Shown piece after piece: positions 15,001 through 27,000 of a DNA stretch of 64,000 nucleotides (position 1 is the stretch's first letter; each line of letters opens with the position of its first letter). The notes under the pieces are model-generated. The model saw only the letters and a list, made by a program, of their open reading frames with translations. It did no database searches and was not told the origin of the DNA. This DNA is from Heliocidaris erythrogramma (lineage: Eukaryota; Echinodermata; Echinoidea; Camarodonta; Echinometridae). Made by a program: the position numbers and the translations under genes. The stretch spans positions 39,813,663 through 39,877,662 of the forward strand of contig CM046855.1 of assembly GCA_025617745.1 (NCBI GenBank). The letters are read 5' to 3'.

Positions 15001-18000
15001 GCATTCCGGAGTTATCATGCGAAACGTCGAGGGGGGGGCCTTTTAGGCCCCCCCAGTCTTTTTAGGGTTAATACTTATTATTGCATAGATGGCATAAATT
15101 AAACAAGGTTATCCAAATTCAACGCTTGGAAACATTTGAAGTAATGATTATTATCAATTATAAAACGGTAAAATACAGCCCCCGATATAGCAGCTGAAGA
15201 GCTCCTCGAACGCTGCTGAGATATGTGACGACACACCATGGACCAGTCCTGTCTAAGCAGACGATGTCCCATAACATCTTACACATTTTTCAGAGCCTAT
15301 TTTGTCATCTCCTCTTCACTTATTTCTTTTCCTTCACTAGCGTCAGTCTTAATGTTAGTCTGTTGCCTCACTCTTAACTTCGTGTATGGTATTATTTTGA
15401 TGAAAAATGCAGCGTTAAAAAAATAAAGGAATCAGTCACTTGTAAACAAAATAAGACGCCATTGTATTTTCAGCTGCTTGCACTGGGGCATGTTCGGCGT
15501 TTCAAGAGGGAACGAATACCATCCTGCTATTATTCGGAGGGCTTTTCAATTTGAAAGTGGGGTTTATTTCATTGATCATTGACCCTTCTCCTGTGTATTT
15601 ACAATCAAACGGTTTTAGCTATCAGAATCAGTTTCACTTTCCCTTTATAATGGTGTGAAATAAGGTCATGTTTAAATACACCAAACTCTTTATAATTTGA
15701 TAAATAATTGCGTTGCAATTACGTTCATTCATTATAGGACGTCGTCTGCTTAAGCAGGATCGATCCCGAGTGTGACGACATCAAAACATCGCTATATTTC
15801 TGGCGAATCCTCGGATATTCCAGATGCTGAGAAGAGCTTTTATTTGTGTTGTTTTTATAATCATCAGATACACAGTTGACATAAAACTTATACGATTGCC
15901 ATCTGTATGCTTCCCAGTTTGCAGTGATACATTAATTGCCATATTTGTGATTTTCTTTGAATATCTACTTTAACAAAAACATTGATGCATGTAACATATG
16001 TTGAAAAATTATGATTTCATAACACATCAGTCGAGAAATACCTATAAATGGTGGTTTGAAAAAGACAAACATAATGAGAAAACAGAGATCGCACAAGAAA
16101 GAGAGACAGATGGATAAAGTATCTTCGAATGAAAGACAGAAAATATAATTTACTTAAGTCATTGTCAATCATTATCCTGTTTCCAACCTGTAATTTCTGC
16201 TCAGTCTCGTGAAACACGATAGTAAATCTCACACTGGAATACAAAAATACAACAAAATATATGCAATTATCTCTACTTCACAGCAAGAAGTGAGGGAGAT
16301 GTGATTGGTCTAGTGGTACTCTTCACTGTGAGCTCTCTGTATTCGCCTACATACTGACTCTGATCAGACCCAGGTTCGAAACCGAGTCACGTCTTTTGGA
16401 TGGTGACATTAAAGGTTGGTCCCAGATGCATATAATTAAATCTGATTGATACACGCCTCTGTAAAGCCCAATTACACACACACAGCCAGAAGTCAGATTG
16501 GAAACATTACCTTATTGTGTGTAGGATCTGTGTAAACTGCATGATACTGCTCAGCTGCTAATCTGTAAATGGAGGATAGGTTTATGATACAAATTGGAAA
16601 GATTTTAGCAAACATATGTTAGAAAAAAAAACACATTAATTTCCCTAACAGAATGCTTGTATCTATTTTGCAATGAGTTGCCAATATATTGTATATAATG
16701 CTGTATACACTGCTTATCAGAAATTCCAAAAGTCAGGGTTGCAGGTAATACAAAGAGATAATAAGAGTCATAGAATGAGAAAATTGTCCAGGGGTCCAAG
16801 GTCCTGGATAAGTTCGCACAAGGAATGGATTCACAAGTCTACATGCTACAAATTTTTAAACATTTTTAGATTTAATAGTCTTAAGGTTGCAATCAACTGC
16901 ATGACTTTTGCATTTGTAGAACCAACCAGCAGGTTCATGCCGTGTCACAAACTGTGGTGGTTGGATACTGTACTCACAATGAGGGAATCCCCATCGTCAT
17001 GTCTCTGCATAACTTGGTCACACAGAGACTTGACACTTGTCAAAGCACAAATACGACTTGATCATTCATGGAGGCGCGATGGCAGTGGTAGAGCAGTGGT
17101 CTCGTAACTGGAGGACCCGGGTTCAAAACCAAGTGGATGCGCTAGTGCCCTTTGGTAAGGCATTAATCCTCATTACCAAGTCCCTCGGAGATGACATAAA
17201 GCCGTCAGTCCCCTGGTTGCTTGCTTACAAGCATACACATGCTTTCTTAGCAGTCAGGTAAAATAAACCATCAAACCTTTTCAAATCTTTACATCGATGA
17301 TGGTAAATGGGTAGTAACTGCTCAAAAAATGTGTAAATGCCTACCTTCTCACACTGTCTAGTATCTCTATGGGTGGTACACCAGCTGGTTCATAGTCCCT
17401 CTTCTCCTTGCCATGTTCCCTGGCCAGCTTCTCAATACTCCTCACAATGATCTGGGTTTCCTTCAATCCAGCCTTTAAGGCTTTCAGGAAGTCTGTCTGC
17501 AGAACATTGTCTGCTGAGGCTTCCACCATCACTGCAAGAACAATAACATGCAAATAACAATTTCATTCCAGACTCCCACCATTTTTTAAAACAAAATTCC
17601 CTGACGAAGTGTCAAAATTTCAAGATCATTGATATGCTGTTTGGACATAAAGTCAAAGAGATTGACTACTTTCGTTTGGGGCAAATGTTAATCCTGATTT
17701 TTCAGATTTTAGTGATTTTTCCTCAAATACCCTGACTCTTCCCTGACTGGAAGAAAAAAAGACTCATTTTCCAGGTTTTCCCTGATTTTCACGATAGCTG
17801 TATACCCTCTCAATGTGCCTAGCTGAAGGTCTCGAATGGATGCACAGACCACACAACCAAACATTTCAAGAAAAATTGCATTCCAAAGTTTTGACCATTC
17901 TTTGACTACATCTGACTAAATCTGACTACATCTGACTACATCTACAAAACACATTTCAGTCTGTACACCATCCAATTTTCTAATAGTGATAGTCTATCGC

Positions 18001-21000
18001 TTCAGCAAATCAAAACTTAGAAGTCTAGGGTAGAGATATGACAAAAATTTATGTTTGCACCCTTCGGCAGGGCACACAGTTTTACTTGCCAATTTATTTA
18101 CTACATGCTTAGCAGGTTAAAGCTAGTGTTAGGCTATCAAATTCACTAATGGACAATGAGTGATTCTTTTTTTTTTAGTCCAACATCTATGTTTTGCATG
18201 TTTTCAATTCTATGTTTCATGTGCACTGAGTGAATCCAATCATTTCACACCTCAACTACCTGAAACCATCCTTATACTTTTCCCGTGCAATGACAGACAT
18301 AAAAGCAAATGGTCTCTATGGAATAGATGCACATTGATAAGTCTTGCTATGTTTGGTTATCTTTAGACAAGATTTCAGGCTAATACTAGCAACATGAAAT
18401 TTGTTGATATTATTATAGTCTATCCAATTCCAACATTAGTCTGACCAAGGAGTTATCACAGAACTAGAGTTACAGCAGAAGTGAGCTTCTTTGAACCGGG
18501 TTCGATGCCACGCTTTAAACTCAGCGGGCGTTCTTCCGTGATTTACTACAGCTGTTTATTTGGGTTTCGTGCTGAGGCTGGATCTGCGCATGCGCATCTT
18601 CGGTCGCTCGAGTAAAATGACGATCTTAGCTTCGTTCTTGCTTCTTGTGAAAATCGCAAACGCAGAGTAATGTATAAACACAAGGATAATTTCGCTTTAG
18701 ACGAGGAATTACTGTTCTTGTCCAAAATCGACGAATTGGAATTACTAGATGAATGGGAAATTGGAAAGAGTGGGGAGATAATTTTCTAACTCTAGATATC
18801 TTCGACCATTTCCTTTGTGTATTTGCTATATGTTGACACTCGTTGACACTCTAATGACAAGGTGGGTCTTGATCAAAGAGATTTGCTCTTTCCAAAGAGA
18901 TATGTTTCAAATGTCGCAGAGTTTCGGAACATATTATTACATAAATATGAAAATGATATCTAAAATATTGATATTTATAGAAAACATGTCATAACTCGTC
19001 CATTTCTGGACATATTTTGACGAAATAAGCATCGGTGAATTTAGAATCTTGCGAAACTCAAGATACAACTTACTGCGCACGTATTGAGAGCAACAAACTC
19101 TACCGCGCATGAGTGAACTGATCGTTAGTTCACATTCACTGAAACATTTTATTTCCCAAAAGGGGGTCAAGAGTCGGCAATGAACCCTGTTCTTCAAAGA
19201 GTGAGGGAGCTGTCAAGATCGAGCGACAAGAGTGGAGCGATACTTTGATTTTGGGTCTTATCTCTTGCGTTGCGTAACACTTTCGGTCATAAAAAATTCT
19301 GTTGTGACTCCAGTTCTGTGATAACACCTTGGTCTGACATCACAAATCCATGAATGATACTAATGTCCTCTGACAAAACAGAGATCTATATTTGCCACTC
19401 TCAACCCAGGTGAAGTAAAGGGCGATCCGGTAGGAAAAAATTATTTGAATGCTTGAGCACTTTATCAATGTAGCTTGGCTGAAAATAATATGATTGCATG
19501 ACCCTGAAGAGTAAAGTATTAATACTGATAAGGCTACCCTGGATAAAAAAGATTATTATCATCTTAACACTCACCTAAATTACTCTTCTTTGTGCCAGCC
19601 ACAACCATGTTGATGGTACTCCTCCTCATATCCAATCTGGTGGGGTTAATCATGACCTCCTCGTCAATCAGCCCCACCCTGACAGCGCCTACTGGACCAT
19701 TCCATGGCACATCAGAGAGGGCCAGCGCAGCAGAAGCTGAGGGACAAAAAGTCAGAAGAGAAATGAATGTTAAATCTTTGCAATAACAACTAGGATTAAG
19801 GGTTCAGATTGGATACAGCCTTCACAAAACTTAAGTTTCCAACTTGTCTAAGATTTTAGATGTCATGCTTTATATCAATTCCAGTTTATAATATAAACTA
19901 GATATATCAATGAAGATGATAATTAATACCCCCGCCCCGTGACAACAGCCTTTCTTGACTTTTGGTCGAAAACTGAGGAAGTAGTTCGATCCGCAAGATT
20001 TTTCCCTGATTTACTGCCATAGATATGCCGTTTCCATGGCAACGCAGATTCCGACTCATCCGAAAAATATGTCTTGCACATCTTCCCACCAAGACCAATG
20101 TGTGTACCAAATTTCATGAGCTTTGGTCTAAAACTGAGAAAGTAGTTTGATCCACAAGATTTGCAACGGACCGACCAACCGACCGCCCGACCAACCGACC
20201 GACCGACCGCCAAAACGACCGCCCGACCGACCGACCGCCAGAACGACCGCCCGACCGCCCGACCGCCCAACCGTCGAACCGACCGCCCGACCAACCGACC
20301 GACCGACCGCCAAAACGACCGCCCGACCGACCGACCGCCAGAACGACCGCCCGACCGCCCGACCGCCCAACCGTCGACTGATTCCTATATACCCCCTTCA
20401 AACTTCGTTTGGCGGGGGTATAAATATACAATGCAGTAGTCCCAGGACTAACAGTGCAATGTTTACATAAAATGGGCATCAAAACATTATACTGTTTTTT
20501 AAATAGAATTAAAAATAATGTCAAGTAATTAAAAATAATGTCAAGTAAGTTTAGGTATGCAAAAAGGCAATAAAAGATAGCAAACGAAACCATACTTGGC
20601 TTAAACATTACCTCCATTAATGCTGATAACACCTGGATCATGTAATCCATCTACAGCTAACAAATTGCACATAACCTGGATAAAAACCAACAACATAAAT
20701 GAAAACAATTTCGATACAATAAATGCATTTATCAGTAGCTTAGCAGAAATCTTTAACATTGATCAGTAACTGTTTGGAGAAGAAAAGACAATTTTTGATA
20801 AACAGTAAGAAAGAGAATAAATCAAAAGGAAGTGTACAACTTGAAATGAGAGAGTTGTCCATTACAACGTCATAGATGAATGTCTTATTGACCATTTCAA
20901 GATTCCCATGTGCACTGCTAGTCAAATATTAAACAAGAGCCCCAGGGGGCACGACGCTCACCTGATGTGGATCAATTCATATCTGGTGCATGTTCTCTCT

Positions 21001-24000
21001 AGCACCACCAGGAGATATGTTAGAAATTGAAACAACTAGGAGAATGTACATGAGATGATGTTAGAAATTAACATAATTCCCCCCCCCCCCCACCCCATGG
21101 TCTACTTTGGATCCCCTACCCCTAAGGATGATTCCTACCAAGTTTGGTTGAATTCCGATCATGTGTTTTGGAGAAGATCAGAATGTACATTTCGCCTGGC
21201 AGCGCCCCCCCCCCCCCTTCCAGTATGTTACCCCCACAGGGCCCCTATAGGGCCACTCAGTGTTTCATGAACATTCATTCTTTCTTCATCTATAGAGGTA
21301 TCTCCATACACAATACCAAGTCTGAGCTATGCCTGGTTCTGGAGAAGATGTTTGAAATTTACATATCTTTTACAATTGGGGGCCCTCCCCCTGGGCCCCC
21401 TGGGGGCCACATGTACCATTTTAGCAACTTTGGGTCCCCTACCCCTAAGGATGATTCCTACCAAGTTTGGTTGAATTCCGATAATGTGTTTTGGAGAAGA
21501 AGATCAGAATGTACATTTTGCCTGGCAGCGCCCCCCCCCCCTCCAGTATGTTACCCCCACAGGGCCCCTATAGGGCCACTCAGAGAAATTTCATGAACAA
21601 CATTCATTCTTCATCTATAGAGGTATCTCCATACACAATACCAAGTCTGAGCTTTGCCTGGTTCTGGAGAAGATGTTTGAAATTTACATAGCTTTTACAA
21701 TTGGGGGCCTTCCCCTGGGCCCCCATGTACCATTTTAGCAACTTTGGGTCCCCTACCCCTAAGGATGATTCCTACCAAGTTTGGTTGAATTCCGATAATG
21801 TGTTTTGGAGAAGAAGATCAGAATGTACATTTTGCCTGGCAGCGCCCCCCCCCCCTCCAGTATGTGACCCCACAGGGCCCCTATAGGGCCACTCAGAGAA
21901 ATTTCATGAACAACATTCATTCTTCATCTATAGAGGTATCTCCATACACAATACCAAGTCTGAGCTATGCCTGGTTCTGGAGAAGAAGATGTTTGAAATT
22001 TACATAGCTTTTACAATTTGGGGCCCTCCCCCTGGGCCCCCTGGGCCCCCTGGGGGCCACATGTACCATTTTAGCAACTTTGGGTCCCCTACCCCTAAGG
22101 ATGATTCCTACCAAGTTTGGTTGAATTCCGATCATGGGTTTTGGAGAAGAAGATGAAAATGTAAAAAGTTAACGGACGACGGACGACGGACGACGCACGA
22201 CGGACGACGGACAAATTTCCATCGCAATAGCTCACTCGAGCCTTAGGCTCAGGTGAGCTAAAAACTTCAAAACAAATTATCATCATTCCATACCTCTGAT
22301 TTTTCTGTTTTTATTCTATTCAACTGAACATAATGGTTGGATTCCCCCTGAAGTTTGAGTTATATTGCTCTATATCACATACCTGAGTATCATAAAAGAA
22401 TCCTTTGGGAAATAAGGGCCGAATTGATCTGTCTAGAAGAGAAAAAGACAATGACAAAATGTTCATAATTTTACTTCACTGCAATGACATGAAGATTAAT
22501 GTGCAAGCACTCTTTCTCTCTCTAAGCCAGTGGTGAACCATGACTAGTGACATTAAAAGCATCTTCCACAAGAGCAATGTGTAAAAGTGTCTAAAATACT
22601 AAACAAGATGAATGCGACTGCGTCTCCTATATGCCTCCGCCTAAATTCAGTTGATGGCTCAAACTCTTCTAGAAATATTTGATAACGAGGCTAAAAACCA
22701 GTAATTTCATGTAATTTTATGTAAATTGACCTCTGTGACCTCTGACCTTTGACCTACTTACCCCAAAATCTAATCAGTTCATCTTCCTATGGATATGCAT
22801 ACTGGTACCAAGTTTGAAGTTCTCACCTCAGATAGTTCTTGAGATATCGCGGTAATGGTGATAAAAACCACTAATTCCATGTAATTTCATGTAAATTGAC
22901 CTCTGTGACCTCTGAACTTTGACCTACCTACCCCAAAATCTAATCAGTTCCTCTTTCTATGGGGATACATACAGGTACCAAGTTTGAAGTTCTTAACTCA
23001 AATAGTTCTTCAGAAATCGTAACGGTGCTAAAAACCAAGAATTTCATGTAAATTGACCTCTGTGACCTCTGACCTTTGACCTACTTACCCCAAAATCTAA
23101 TCAGTTCATCTTTCTATGGGGATACATACTGGTACCAAGTTTGAAGTTCTCACCTCAGATAGTTCTTGAGATATCGCGGTAACGGTGCTAAAAACCAGTA
23201 ATTCCATGTAATTACCCACGCCGATGAAATCGGCAGGGTTATGTAAAGGGCTCCGTATGTTTGTTTGTTTTTTTGTTTGTTTGTTTGTTTGTTTGTTTGT
23301 TTGTATGTTTGTTTGTTTGTTTGTTTGTTTGTTTGTGTACAAGATAACAAGAGAACGGGTGAACGGATTTGCACCAAATTTTCAGGGAATGTTCAGAAAG
23401 TGACAGGAAAGAATCGATTAGATTTTGGTGATGATTGGTTGACCCCTGCAAATTCTGTGTGACCTTGAACTTTTGACCCTGTAGTAAAGTATAGGAACTT
23501 CAGTTCAGAGAGTGACAGGATAGAAACTAGAAAGTTTGATGACCCCAAACTTCGCCTGCCGATGCAGAAATATTTTGGTCAATCAAAACACTCATTACTT
23601 CGTCTCACCAAAAATCTATTTCAGGTTTATGAATTTTAGAAGACTTTTAGACCCATTATTTGCTATTTCACTTCAAATCCGCACGAGCCTGCAATGAATA
23701 TTCAAAGCCAACGTATCCCAGCAACAAGGGATTTTTCGCGCTTGAACTGTACTCTCGTTGCGAAATCGAAAGCGGCTAGGTATACGGTATACGTATAACC
23801 TAGCACATCTAATTTCTCCTATTTCTTATCTTCTGTGCATTTCTGTTTATTTTCCCCGGTTCTTTCCACTTTGTTGTGGAAGTTTTTGTGATTTATTTTA
23901 TCCTGGTGGACGTGTAGTACGTGATTTTAATTGTTTTCGGTGAAAATCTGGTGCGTTTGTTCGACGTGAGTGAGTCTATCGCACTCGCGAGTGTTCGCGT

Positions 24001-27000
24001 GTGTTGATCTGAGTGAGTGGCTGAGTAGCTGTAGTGTACGTACTGTCGCCAAGTGCCTGGGGCCGGCAGACTGTAGTACTGAGTGAGTAAGCTCTGTGCC
24101 TCGCATGCACGTCATTTTCAAGTCGAGATCCAACTTCTTTTGTCGTCATATTTATTTTATCCAAGCCCGATGAAAAAAACAACAACAACCCGAATTGCAA
24201 TGTAAAGATAGAACATGAATACATTTACTAACACTGACATGACTGAACCAAGGCCGTACGCAGCGGGGAGGGGGGGGGGGGGCAGTTGCCCCCCCTGCCC
24301 CCCCCCCCCCCCCCAGAAATTTCAAAATCATACTTTTTTTTAATCGGGTTTTAGACTTCAAGTTATGGGTTCATTTGAAAGCGATCATCTTGCCCCCCCC
24401 AGGAAAAAAAATTTCTGCGTACGGCCTTGGACTGAACACAGAATACAAATTGCTAACATTTTTTTTCTCACCACGCCACGCTCTCTGACATGTCTAATCA
24501 ATTACTTTTAGGGGAGGGATGTTTCAATAATAAAATATCTTTTTCAGAAGAATTTTTTCAAGGGTGGGGACACACAAAGCTATGACCTGGATATGGCAAA
24601 ATTTATTGGGGGGGGGGGGAGATGTGCCTCTTGTTATCCCCTTTGAATGGCTACTGCTTACAAAAATAATCGCAACAAAACAAAACCTATTGGGTTAAGG
24701 CGTGGGTCTGCCGCCTTTGACGGCCTTTCTAGTTTCATGTAAATTGACCTCTGTGACCTCTGAACTTTGACCTCTGAACTTTGACCTACCTACCCCAAAA
24801 TCTAATCAGTTCCTCTTTCTATGGGGATACATACTCGTACCAAGTTTGAAGTTCTCACCTCAAACAGTTCTTGAGATATCGCGGTAACGGTGCTAAAAAC
24901 CAAGAATTTCATGTAATTTCATGTAAATTGACCTCTGTGACCTCTGACCTTTGACCTCCTTACCCCAAAATCTAATCAGTTCATCTTCGTATAGGGAAAC
25001 ATACTAGTACCAAGTTTGAAGTTCTTACCTCAAACAGATCTTGAGATATCGTGGTAACGGTGCTAAAAACCAAGAATTTTTATGTAATTTCATGTAAATT
25101 GACCTCTGTGACCTCTGACCTTTGACCTACTTACCCCAAAATCTAATCAGTTCATCTTCGTATGGGGATACATACTAGTACCAAGTTTGAGGTTCCTACC
25201 TCAAATGATTCTTCAGATATCGCGGTAACGAGAAGTGGGACGGACGGACACACGGACGGACGGACGGACGGACAACCCGAAAACATAATGCCTCCGGCAC
25301 CCACCTTCGGTGGGCGGAGGCATAAAAAACCAGTTAATCAAATAAAGTAGAATATGGACTATATACTGGCCTTTTACATTACTACAAATATCAAAGTAAT
25401 GCATTCTCCAAGTTGAAAAAAAGTATCCCAAATGTTTTTATTGTATAAATTCGAGGTGAGAGCTTTGCTTATTCATATCCTAAAGCAGCATATCAGTTGA
25501 GGAATGTTTCATCCACTTTGTGTTAAATTGCATCTTATAGAACACCAGGGAGAACAGTATATGATACTGATGAGGCTACCCTCGGTAAACAAGACATATT
25601 ACCCACGCCGATAAAATCGGCCGGGTTATGTAAAGGGCTCCATATGTTTGTTTCTTTGTTTGTGTACAAGATAACTAGAGAACGGGTGAATGGATTTGCA
25701 CCAAATTTTCCGGGAATGTTCGGATAGTGACAGGAAAGAATCGTTTAAATTTTGGTGATGATCGGTTGACCCCTGCAAATACTGTGTGACCTTGAAGTTT
25801 TGACCCCATAGTAAAGTATAGGCGTGGGTCTGCTGCCTTTGACAGCCTTTCTAGTTATTATTATTATTATCAACATTACAAATCCTTTATTTTCAACCCT
25901 ATATGGTCTCATTTGATGAGGTTTGATATATATATACCTATCATTCTACTTGTGAGTATCTCTTGATCGGTTACTCCTCTCTCTCTTCTGAGATGATTGG
26001 TTGGTATTCTACCTGCTGCTGCAGCCTTTTGCCTGTAGTCAACCTAGAATAGAAAATAACAGGATAATAAGACAGAAACAGAGACAGGGAGAGAGACAGG
26101 GAGAGAGACAGAGACAGAGAGACACAGAGAGAGGGAGAGAGGGAGAGAGAGAGGGAGAGAGAAAGAGAGAGAAAGAGACAGCGACAGAGGGAGGGAGAGA
26201 GAGAGAGAGAGGGAGAGAGAGAGGGAGGGAGAGAGAGGGAGAGAGAGAGGGAGAGAGAGGGAGGGAGAGAGAGAGGGAGAGAGAGAGAGAGACAGAGAGA
26301 GAGGGAGAGAGAGAGAGAAGAGAGAGAGAAGGGAGAGGGAGAGAGAAGGGAGAGAGAGAGAGAAGGGAGAGAGAAAGGGGGGTTGAATAAGGGTTAATAA
26401 TGATTTAAAAATTGACTTTATGTTTCTAATTGCATCTAATGCATTACTTTTACTGACCGACAACATGGGTGTAATTCATTGTCTCTTATATACGACATAA
26501 ATGGTACCCTAAAATGAAAATCTGCCATTTTGTTGAATTATCTATTTTTTTTTTCAGGGCTGTACCCTGGGTTACCAAATAGTGTGAAATTAATTTTGGT
26601 ATGCTTTATTAACGTTCAAATGCTCTTCTTGTGCTTCATGTTTTAGTAAAAAGATCTCATAAATGTTACATTGAAAATAATATACGTATTCCTGATCGCA
26701 ATGGTTACCTTCGTTGCTTACCGCGCACGTAGGCTACATTCAATAAACCCAGTGGTGTATCCAGGGGGGCGCAACAGGCGCGCGCCCCCTCTAATACCAA
26801 TTGAAAATATTGTTCATTAAATAGGCTTCAAAATTGGTCACATATATTGCATATCAGCCCTTCTTCAGAGGCAAAAATTTTCCAAAGACCTCCTCCCCCA
26901 TGACGGCGATCAATAATTCCTGGCTACGCCCCTGAAACCTGTGTGGTATCGTCTGCATAAATTTTCACAGGCTGTAACTGTAAGTATCAAAGTGTACTCA

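Larger units (their letters stand above)
22602..25328 (+). repeat. Modular repeat, GCCTCCGCC-end family, copy 2, with tandem about 170-bp core; interrupted
   Basis: Begins AACAAGATGAATGCGACTG with ATGCCTCCGCC and ends with a hairpin (CCTCCGGCACCCACCTTCGG, then GTGGGCGGAGG) and CATAAAAA. The core units (about 170 bp; starts near 22726, 22895, 23050, 24740, 24925 and 25096) each carry TGACCTCTGTGACCTCTGAC and ACCAAGTTTGAAGTTC, then GATATCGCGGTAACGG. A GGACGGACGGACGG tract lies at 25239-25273. The array is split by the Helitron-like unit at 23212-24732. Confidence 0.7.

Noticed and set aside
16017-16244. Minus-strand frame between PNPT1 exons 9 and 10
   Set aside because: The product does not match PNPase, and exons 9 and 10 join directly in phase and in sequence order.
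17564-17810. Possible MITE built on TTCCCTGAC/TTTTCCCTGATTT phrases
   Set aside because: The wording recurs within the stretch, but I could not define ends or a second copy in the window.
20114-20650. Overlapping frames rich in Gly/Arg/Val or Pro/Thr/Asp
   Set aside because: They follow the CCGA/ACCG simple repeat on both strands in several frames, so they are periodic artefacts.
21055-22007. Proline-rich repeated frames
   Set aside because: They arise from C-runs in the tandem core of a modular repeat; frame changes between units show no selection for protein.
23256-23336. CRISPR-like repeats
   Set aside because: Simple tetranucleotide microsatellite without spacers, in a eukaryotic intron.
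23106-23462. Frames with Thr-Asn-Lys-Gln or Cys-Leu-Phe-Val periodicity
   Set aside because: Produced by the (TTTG)n tract of the Helitron-like element.
26001-26466. Long frames rich in Arg/Glu (plus) and Ser/Leu (minus)
   Set aside because: They are translations of the (GA)n tract; the only real coding here is PNPT1 exon 4 at 25938-26043.
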